A stretch of DNA of 64,000 bases from positions 15,160,440 to 15,224,439 of the forward strand of contig NW_019211455.1 of the NCBI RefSeq assembly GCF_002443255.2, given 5' to 3'. The translations under genes were made by a program, and so were the position numbers. Positions 56,164 through 64,000 of this stretch are shown here, one piece after another; the stretch's first letter is position 1; each line of letters opens with the position of its first letter. Under the pieces are notes generated by a model that was given only the letters and a program-made list of their open reading frames with translations, ran no database searches and was not told the origin of the DNA. The DNA is from Varroa destructor. Taxonomy: Eukaryota > Arthropoda > Arachnida > Mesostigmata > Varroidae.

Positions 56164-57638
56164 TTATATTTGCATAATTAGTTCTGCTAACAGGGTCTAA
56201 CCTCGATTTTAGCATTTTGATAAGGTTCAATCACGAGTGAGTTGAATCGTATAGGTCTAGAAAACTTAGAGATTCGTTATGGCCTAGGTTCGAATCGCGT
56301 GTAGACACGCTTTGCCCCGGACCGGGGGCCAGCTATTCAAAGCAGTCCCAAATGGCTTAAGTTCCAGACATAAACTTAGAAATATTTAGCTTCGGTTAAC
56401 TGAATGTAAAGAAAGATGCTAAAGAACTCGTAAATCGGCAAAATCATTAGACGGTCCAGTGTGCACCTGTATATCCAAAAGATAATAGACTGTCTCATTA
56501 AGAATGGATCGTATTATGGATCAAGAGTTATTTTCCAACCCTTAGGAAAACGAGCTCGAGGACGCATTGAAAAGGGCAGTAGTCCAGATCATACAACTTC
56601 ACACTGAAGAAAACTTGATTAACTAATTAAATGGTAATGTTTACTGCTGGTGCCCTAGTAGTTATCTGTAGTACATCCCACTACCGGACCAAACGCAATC
56701 AAAATCTTTGTTAATCAAAACAAATATTGCGATGTAATAAGATAAAATATGACAAAGGACTTGGCAATCCACCCTTAGACTAACAGATACTTAATCGACC
56801 TGTAATAACCTGCATTGCCATGAAACAAGTCATCTTCACTACTGAGAGAACCGAATCATCTGCTGGACATCAAATAGCGATTTATTTTAAACGAAACTTA
56901 CGCGGTTGATAGTACAAGGTCAAGCAAGGTTATAAATTCTGTAAAATAATTAGTATACGCTTAAACAAAACGCTTAAAAACAAAAGTAACACCATCCATA
57001 TTGCGATTACCGCATGGCTGACATTACTACTGACTTCTACAATACGTGTCGCCATCTATGAGATTCCTTCGCGCTCACGATTTTCCATGCCATCTAATAA
57101 ATACATTGTCCCTAATCCCTACGTGCGTGTGTATCCAGTCGTCGATGAGTTCGCGGAAATAATTGTTCAAAAACAGGTGCCGTATAGATGAAAACCTAGA
57201 TTTTTGGCTCATTTTTCGAACATGCATGAATATAACACAGGTGTAATATGTGCGAAGGCGCGACGCGATTGTTTTGAGTTATCGAGCCTGGCACGATGTC
57301 GATCGATCAGTACACATTACGCGGCGCTTGGTTATCGTGCAACCGTGCGGCGCGACTAGCGCCGTCAAGCATGCTAGTATTAATCTTGCGTTTCACATTT
57401 TGCTCGTTTCGTCTTCGTCGCTAAGACGCTGCCCGTAGCCATCGTTATTGTCATCGCTAGGAGGTGTGGTGACAAACTTTACACGGCCGTTGCTAGCTTG
57501 GCGCGGACCTCGTTTCCCTCGCACTCAAGATTTTCGTAGAAAAAAATACAGCCTTCTCCCATCAATGCCTTACCTCAGCTGGTGAATGTAGCCTATATCT
57601 AATCAGCAATATTGTCGCTCAGTATCGGCGCAACCAAA
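53871..57638. other. Largely featureless interval
   Basis: AT-rich with a composite TA/TTTATA tract at about 56095-56170. Open frames at 54082-54499 on both strands are short and unrecognised. A B-box-like GGTTCGAATC at 56287 lacks a matching tRNA body. The missing N-terminal exons of the propeller gene could lie here on the minus strand, but I could not identify them. Confidence 0.4.
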
Positions 57639-57908
57639 ATGAATAAATCATGTCAATCTGATGTACGACTTCCCGACGACAGCTCGAAACTTCATCGTCC
57701 GCCTTCAGGGCTTCAGTCGAAGACGAGTCGAGAAACGAGACCTGTTTTCAACTCGGTATATGCATCAGTGCAAGCAGGCAAGATTATGGACGGTACCCAG
57801 GAGACAAATTTATTAAAAATCTATTTTGCCGCGATGGCGCCTGTTCGATGGTATCAACCGAGGCATCGACAACCGCCGCAGCCGAAGTGCCAACAACTAT
57901 ATTTTTAG
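57639..57908 (+). CDS. Candidate coding exon, unrecognised
   Basis: ATG at 57639 opens an 89-residue frame with a polar, disordered composition (MNKSCQSDVRLPDDSSKLH, RPPSGLQSKTSRETRP). A possible donor (TCG/GTATAT) follows FNS at about 57756. No family is recognised. It could be the start of a plus-strand gene running through 58-61 kb, but I could not connect the pieces with matching phases. Confidence 0.25.
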   Translation: MNKSCQSDVRLPDDSSKLHRPPSGLQSKTSRETRPVFNSVYASVQAGKIMDGTQETNLLKIYFAAMAPVRWYQPRHRQPPQPKCQQLYF

Positions 57909-57991
57909 TTTAAATAGATCATAACAAATGTAAAGGAAAGCAGGCAAATGAGTATCGAGCATGCAAAGTAGGCACACAAATAACGGATAAG

Positions 57992-58129
57992 AAATTACTT
58001 CGCTTCGTGCTAGATCTAGCCGCGTAGTTGGGCCCTCATCACCGGACGACGGCCATAACAGCAGCAGCGACGAAAAGGAAGCCTGCGATAAAGTAGAAAC
58101 TAACGATACAAGCCGAATTTGCGTCAAAG
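57992..58129 (+). CDS. Candidate internal coding exon, unrecognised
   Basis: Open frame ending at a donor (AAAG/GTAAAT) in phase 1. It encodes a hydrophilic, acidic, Ser/Asp-rich segment including VGPSSPDDGHNSSSDEKEAC and DKVETNDTSRICVK. This composition is typical of disordered regulatory regions and unlike the surrounding AT-rich non-coding DNA. The upstream acceptor (GATAAG) is weak. No family is recognised. Confidence 0.3.
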
Positions 58130-59093
58130 GTAAATTCCTATAATACCGGCATGGTACAGTTTATATACGAACTAGGTTTGGAGCAAGAGTTGATGGACCT
58201 CTCACGAGCAATGCCTTCGTTGAGGCATATGTGCCTGTGTAAACGCTTCTCATATGAATTAATAAAGCTGCTGTGAACACAGTGGGTCATTCGACCGATA
58301 TGGTATTTACCGTTTAATTTATATGGACCGTTGGTTTGCTTGACGTATAAAAGCGTTTCATATTTTCAGGCGATACAATTATCTGACCTAAGCTTCCTTT
58401 TAATTGAAGCTAATTGCATCAGTTATGGAGAATCGGGCTGTACATAAAAATCTTTTTTATCATTAAATAGTTTTTGTGCATTGGAAAATGAAGGATAAGA
58501 GTTCAAAAAAATGTCTGCATGTACAAATTTGCAATATAACAATTCAGTGGGCAGTTCGTCTGCAATGGACCGCCAGCATCCACAGTATTGACATGTTTAA
58601 TCCAACACACTCATCTCCACGTATTTGCTCCAGCTTACGTATTGATATCTATATTGTTGATGAAAAAACGCCACTATTTTTTTGTTCGATCAAACACACG
58701 ATTGATGTAGCATGACAAACGAGCATGACGGTTGTATCTTTAGGACAAAACATAAACATATACACACGCTAACCTGTTATGAACTACTGCAATAGTGATA
58801 ACACAATTGGCAGCTGTAACCAAACATGATTCAGTTTCATTTTACGTTTTGCGTAATTGAAACAGAGACTAGATGTTTCGATTGCCAGAATTTTACTTTT
58901 AGCTCTCGTTCTTTCGCTGGGTAGGTTTAGCAGATAGATCATTAGAGTCGTAACAATCTTCCTGTGAGTCGGGCGCTCCATGTGGGACCAAGCGCAGGTT
59001 TCGCACGTTCAGACCTCTGTTCTACCAACACCGAGCATAGAACAGCCACTGCTTTGGCCATTCGAGGTAAGCTTTACAACCGAGAGCAAAAGC

Positions 59094-59465
59094 TAGCGTC
59101 AAAAGAAAGCTGGTGCACCTTCTGTGTGCGCGGATGAAAAAAGGCATAGCAGATCCTTCCAAGTTGAAGGTAGTAATAGCAACAGCGGACGTTTATTGCC
59201 AGCCAAGATAAGCGTCAACATCGGTCCATCACGCGTTCATGTCGACTTAACGATTTACAGCCATTCCTGCAGTGGCAGCGGTAATAGTAGATATCGTGTC
59301 TTTCATCGTAGCCCACTACCGTCGTCAGCATCCCAGAAAAGACTAGCCCAGTCGAAACGGCTGAGATATGATTCCCGTTTAATTTACGATGATAATTATG
59401 ATACGATTAAAATGGCAGCTTTGTTCCTTCTTCTAGTGAACATATACGCGGTGAAAGAGCTTTGA
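59094..59465 (+). other. Unassigned 120-codon open frame
   Basis: Stop-free frame with Ser/Arg-rich content (DEKRHSRSFQVEGSNSNSG, HRSPLPSSASQKRLAQSKR) that ends TGA at 59465. No ATG lies near its start; the sequence CTAG just before it could be an acceptor. It may be a further exon of a plus-strand gene in this part of the window, or chance. No family is recognised. Confidence 0.22.
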
Positions 59466-60741
59466 AATGAGGGCATTTTGTCGTTGTATCAATACAGACA
59501 GCGCATCACTTATTTCCATTCGCATAAAAACTAGCTCTGGGTTGCTTACCCGTTTCGACCAGACCTACGATTTCGATAAGAATCACGGGTGTTAAGCATC
59601 TACTGGCAATAGCGAAACAAGCCAGAAAAAGAGAGGCGATGCTTGATGTTCACGGTAATCAACAATAATTGTAAGGTGTGGCCGATTTTGCTACGCTCTT
59701 GTACTCGATATTTACGGCACTTTCATATTCGATGATAAGCTAGTAAAGTATCATGTGTGAAACGTCCTTACTTTTCTTCGGATTTTATTTTATGGCTCTT
59801 GTCAATCTATTTGGAAAAACGAACCAAAGAAGCTAGATTATAGAATCAATAATCTCAGATTAGAATTTTTTGAAGCCTCCAACAAAGTGGGTTGAGTCTA
59901 GTCGCGTCCTGAAGCAAACAGTGCCATTTATCGACAAGGATGAAGGTTTTGCGGTGCTCCTATAGCTAGTCACCTCGGTTTCGTCCGTAAACGTCCGTAG
60001 TTGTAAAAGTTAATTTCAAGTCATCGTTTGTTCTGTAGTCAGAATCACTGCGTCCGTGTCCGCAGAAGACACTTCACAATTTTAACCTAACACTATACCA
60101 CGATGGGTAGGGTACTCAATGCTCACTTGCGGTGATTCTTCGCTGGGCTACTCTTGGGCCCTCTTTACTAGCATCTTGAGGCTTCTATCGCAGCCAATTG
60201 CACAGGTTTTAACTATCAATACGAGCTGGTAAGTGCGTATCTGCGCATTCAAAGTAGACGACGACGACGCTTGGCGGTTTCGCAGGTGTGCTCCTTTATG
60301 AAAAGAACTATTTCTCGTTGGTATAAATGTCGTCTGCGCTACTCATAAGGGATACCTAACCTACAACAAGAATTTAAAAAATATTGCTCATGAAGTATAA
60401 TCCCACAGATAGTCACAATCGCAGTTTGATTCATAGCACAATGCAATACACTATTCAGTAAAGCAACTGCTTTATGACAGAGAAACTCGCGTACAATTTA
60501 TACTTACGCGTGAAAAAAAAACAGATTCATTTCATAGATTTTACGCAAACTAAAAAAATCTGTTAAACAAAACATCCATCTTAAACGACTCTGCGAAGGT
60601 GACGCAGTGAACACCCGGTAAGCATATAGCTAGGAAAATACCTCTCCGCATTAAACAGGTCTGACTAAATGGTTTTAATGCCATGCAGTTACAACTACCA
60701 ATGCCGTTAATCATCCGTCGGCCACAGTATTGAAGTAAAGC

Positions 60742-61032
60742 TATGATGAACTCGAAGCTTCCCTAAAAGCTTCGAAAGACGCAGAAGATCTGGAGCGAGA
60801 CAGCAATTCAATCGCCTCCGATCTTCGACACCAACGGGGGCAAACAGAGCCTTTCAGTGCTTCGCTCTCCGCCACTAGCGGTTCAGGGCCAGTACGCGCA
60901 CTTTCAACTAGTCGTGAACAAGACCATCATTTCAATTTGTACTTCTACTACTGTTTCTTGCTTATCGTTCGCTGTTCACTCACCAGAACGCGGTGGCAGC
61001 ATACGTTGGAGGACAGTCTATTATTGTGTTGA
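60742..61032 (+). CDS. Candidate coding exon, unrecognised
   Basis: Stop-free frame of 96 codons whose first two thirds look like real protein: YDELEASLKASKDAEDLERD, SNSIASDLRHQRGQTEPFSA, SLSATSGSGPVRALSTSREQ. The remainder turns hydrophobic (NLYFYYCFLLIV), which suggests that the true exon ends earlier, perhaps at a GTACGC donor near 60891. A possible acceptor is GTAAAG at 60740. No family is recognised. The acidic, Ser-rich style resembles the other plus-strand candidates at 58 and 62.7 kb. Confidence 0.3.
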   Translation, partial: YDELEASLKASKDAEDLERDSNSIASDLRHQRGQTEPFSASLSATSGSGPVRALSTSREQDHHFNLYFYYCFLLIVRCSLTRTRWQHTLEDSLLLC

Positions 61033-61577
61033 AATCAGATATGAACGCCACAGTGATGACGATCCGGACCGCAGATATCTGTTCGTATGCCTGCTCAAGG
61101 CAAGTTCACGCACCCCAGTTAGAGTCCACAAGCATTGGCAGTTCTGAAGTAAAAAAGACCAAAAAGTCACAAAAAGGTTCCTCTGCCCATTAGCAACTCG
61201 CGTTTTACACAATATTGCTTAACGAAAGGATTAACACATGTGAGAACGCGTACAGTAACAATCGCTGTGATCCCCACGGCTACCGCGCCCGTTGTGATTG
61301 AAGTGCTATGGGGGCAGCCATCTTGGCTCAGTCACATCACTTAGCGGAACAGCGCTCGGGCCCTGCTGCTCTCCGCCCAGCTCCGGGGTTTACACAGGCT
61401 TTGGTTAGCTGTGCATCCCTGTGCCATTCTGTCTGCTTGTGAGCAGAACACACGGAGCAATACAAACGGACTAAGGACGTGAGGGAGGGATCTGAGTCGC
61501 TCGCCCGTGAGGTTCTGTGCTCGTTAAATCCTCGTGAGGTACTGTGCACCGTCAAGTGTATACGAGTTGAGGTGCGC

Positions 61578-61610
61578 TATTTAAATGGAGCTTTGGCGCG
61601 GCTTTCAGTC
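61578..61610 (+). promoter_or_regulatory. TATA + initiator core promoter candidate
   Basis: TATTTAAA begins at 61578 and the arthropod-type initiator TCAGTC lies at 61605-61610 with its A at 61607, a spacing of 29 bp, which is standard for a focused promoter. The surroundings (61.2-61.7 kb) are more GC-rich than the window average. It points toward the candidate coding exon at 62.68 kb. No downstream promoter element was seen. Confidence 0.5.
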
Positions 61611-62675
61611 CTCCTATAGACTGTGGATAGCTGCGGCTGTGTTGAACAGGCGGGCGCCGTGGGCAGTTGTGGCAAGTATGGTCAACTAGACCTATTAAGC
61701 GAAAGCAGGCAGATGGTCAATGATATCGGATCGTTAAGGCTATTTTGCCGCAGACGAAACTGATGTTTAAATAAAGTCGTTCAGTAGTGTGGTGATAAAG
61801 TATTTATTAGCCCTGCTTCAAATGGCTCTGAGGTGTCTCGAAAAAAGCTAGTGTTTATTTTTTCAAATGCCTACCCAATCCAGCAACGCAAGCAACGTAG
61901 CATAGAAAAATACATGGGTATTATTCACAAAACGATCCTGTCGACTTCTTTCGTAGCTAATTACTACACTTCAATAAGCAACTTACCAGAATGTTCTGTT
62001 ATTCGATAATTCTTGTTCTGTCTACATCCGATTTCCGCGAGATGACTAGTGCTCTAGCATCATCATATATGTCACGGTGACAAATCTCATTCAGACAAAC
62101 GGAGATGTGCTGCCATTCAGATACACTCGACCACAATAATACTCCGACGCGCTGTTACCTTCATTATTTTCCTCTTCCATTACACCAAACACACAGCAGA
62201 AACTCTTCTCGATCTGAAAAATCGCGCCACCCTTCGATCCGAATCAGTTCTTTGAGATAATCGCCGATTTTTATCGTAGCAACCTATTGGTTACATGTGA
62301 CGCAGAGGCTGCAGGTAACATATGCTGGCACACAATGATTGAAAGCGGCAGTCAGGCCTGCGGCACGTTCACCTCTCAGCTCAGCAAAACGATTGCCTAC
62401 ACAGTGACCGCGCTGTTACCAATTCTAATCCTCTTTTAATCTGACCGCTACCGCCAGCGCTCGTTCAAATCATCAATAACCATACAAAACAACATTGACA
62501 CACATGCAGACGCACGCACACACACACAGACAGAGACTGACACCACAAAAACAGTCCGTACCGTTATTGCAAAGCAACGATTTTCGTTTCGGCTCGTGTT
62601 AACTCTCTGTGACGTATGTTTGATCGAGCTATCGGTAAGTTACTAGCGTGACTGGGCTTTTGCTGAATGAAATAG

Positions 62676-62888
62676 AGATCGATCAACGACTCGTCGGTGT
62701 CCAGTGCTTCGTGGTGTATCGACAATTGGCGAGAGTTGAGCGCCGTCACTGAATGTCTACAACGGATGGAACTTCTACAGCCACTAAATGCGAGTGCTGC
62801 TCCTATAGTACCAATGACACTGCGACGGAATCGTCAGCTGGCGCTGACGGCAACGGAGGAGAGGGGTAAAGACGTAAAGCGAGACGGG
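62676..62888 (+). CDS. Candidate coding exon with strong donor, unrecognised
   Basis: Between a plausible acceptor (GAAATAG at 62675) and a consensus donor (GGG/GTAAGT at 62889), the sequence is open for 71 codons in phase 0: SINDSSVSSASWCIDNWREL, SAVTECLQRMELLQPLNASA, TLRRNRQLALTATEERGKD. In-frame Met codons occur at MELLQ and MTLRR. The composition looks coding, and it lies 1.07 kb downstream of the TATA/initiator at 61.6 kb. No family is recognised, and downstream exons would be beyond the window. Confidence 0.38.
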
Positions 62889-64000
62889 GTAAGTCGGGCA
62901 AGGCTACCGCTGAGCCGACCCGCAGCAGGAGCGGCAAGAAGAGATCAGAGACGAGAGCGGGAAGCTGGCTGTGGCGGTTCGTGAGAGCAAAATTACTATT
63001 ATTATTAATACTACTAGGAAGAGAGCGATAATGCTGAACTGCGACGTAGCGATACGATGTGTTTGCCGAGTTTAGAACGTTTAACTAGGAAATGTATACG
63101 ATGAGCTGATCCAGAAACGTAAGGAGTTGTTGGTTCTAAAGTCGCACGTACAATTTTTGTGAAGCGCCCTTATATATCGTAATTAGTCACCGACGTCAAC
63201 GATTAGTCGCTTATTAGAAGCAAATGAAAGTATCGTTTGGCGAAACTGTTACTCTCTTGTAACTACAACAGCTCCAAGCTTTTTTCTGTTATCCTGAACA
63301 CAGCGGACACAGCTCCGAACTCGTCAAACTATCGACAGAGTTAAGTCGGCCATCTCCAAGTAGAGCAATGGGACCTCAACGGGGTAAGTCATAAAGCCTC
63401 CTGAAACTATACTATGAGCCGTGACTCATGAACTGGTAGTTTCTGCTCATCACCTCATCGGAGTTTCTGCTCATCGGAGCCATAGAGTATTGCGCCAACA
63501 TCTGCATGAGGTTTCAGCACGTATGAGCTCAGTATGAGCCTAACTAGGTGCGTAAAACATATCGTTCGATGCAGTGGGTTTGCAGTCACTGGCAGATCTG
63601 TTGATCAAAAGGTTCTGACATATTTGACACTTTTTTGTGTAATTGCACGAATGTATGGATTACTAAAGTGAACATTGTTAAAGTTAAGATCCGATAAAAC
63701 TGTGCGAACTTTTATCGGTGTTCCAACTCGATAGGTTCCCTAATCATTGTTGGCTAATCATTTCCACTCATAAACGAGTAAATGTTCTATTCATTTACAT
63801 AGTCAACATAAAATAACCTAAATCGACGCTCTGAACATATAGAAGGTTGATTCTTTGATACCTAGTGCCGTCACTACATTCGTGACGTATCGAAAACTGT
63901 CTACCTACACGCTAGGAACGCGATGCCATTGTATTTGATTCCAGCCTTATTTTCACAGGCATCTGATGGATATTATCAGTTTCGAAGGCGTCACTGTGTA
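62889..64000. other. Window end, probable intron or 5' flank
   Basis: No recognised gene. A short ATG frame at 63369 (MGPQRG) runs straight into a second GGGGTAAGTC donor at 63381, which could be another first exon of the same candidate gene. The rest is AT-rich with no repeats noted. Confidence 0.35.

Noticed and set aside
56240..56310. B-box-like GGTTCGAATC
   Set aside because: No A box at the right distance and no cloverleaf; at most a worn SINE fragment.

Overview
This is a nuclear genome window from an animal, most likely an arthropod and possibly a mite. The basis is that every recognisable gene is split by GT-AG introns, the DNA is AT-rich with many AT and tetranucleotide repeats, spacing is fairly compact (eight genes in 64 kb), the proteins are single-copy metazoan orthologues that are clearly not vertebrate, and one candidate promoter carries the arthropod-type initiator TCAGTC. 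The taxon is inference; I cannot search a database.

Layout. 1-11693 (+): proteasome activator PSME4/PA200, missing only its first exons. 11694-16203: AT-rich intergenic DNA. 19551-16204 (-): inositol-tetrakisphosphate 1-kinase ITPK1, with a 25-nt microexon next to a 750-bp TATC-type satellite. 24234-26551 (+): CRELD, a membrane EGF/CxxC protein whose first exon I could not place. 28630-27643 (-): archease. 29594-33879 (+): mRNA cap guanine-N7 methyltransferase RNMT, divergent from archease. 35476-34727 (-): intronless PSME3IP1/NIP30. 37933-40870 (+): DNTTIP1, the MiDAC deacetylase-complex scaffold. 52112-43883 (-): a kelch-like beta-propeller gene whose N-terminal exons are not found. Its 6.6-kb intron holds a dead copy of RNMT exon 2 and several unexplained open frames. 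52.1-64 kb: mostly unassigned, with a degenerate tandem copy of two propeller exons, several candidate plus-strand coding exons and one good TATA+Inr core promoter.

How the genes relate. Two products act around the 20S proteasome in the nucleus (PSME4 caps it; PSME3IP1 binds the other nuclear activator, PA28gamma). Archease (cofactor of the RtcB tRNA ligase) and RNMT (mRNA cap methylation) are RNA-processing factors sharing one intergenic promoter region of under 1 kb. DNTTIP1 is chromatin-linked; ITPK1 and CRELD are separate pathways. No operon-like logic is expected.

Gene models were built by matching conserved protein families and checking that intron phases agree at each junction. The most novel items are the RNMT exon-2 pseudogene with matching flanking intron, the propeller exon duplication, a possible chemoreceptor remnant, and the unassigned coding potential at 57-63 kb.
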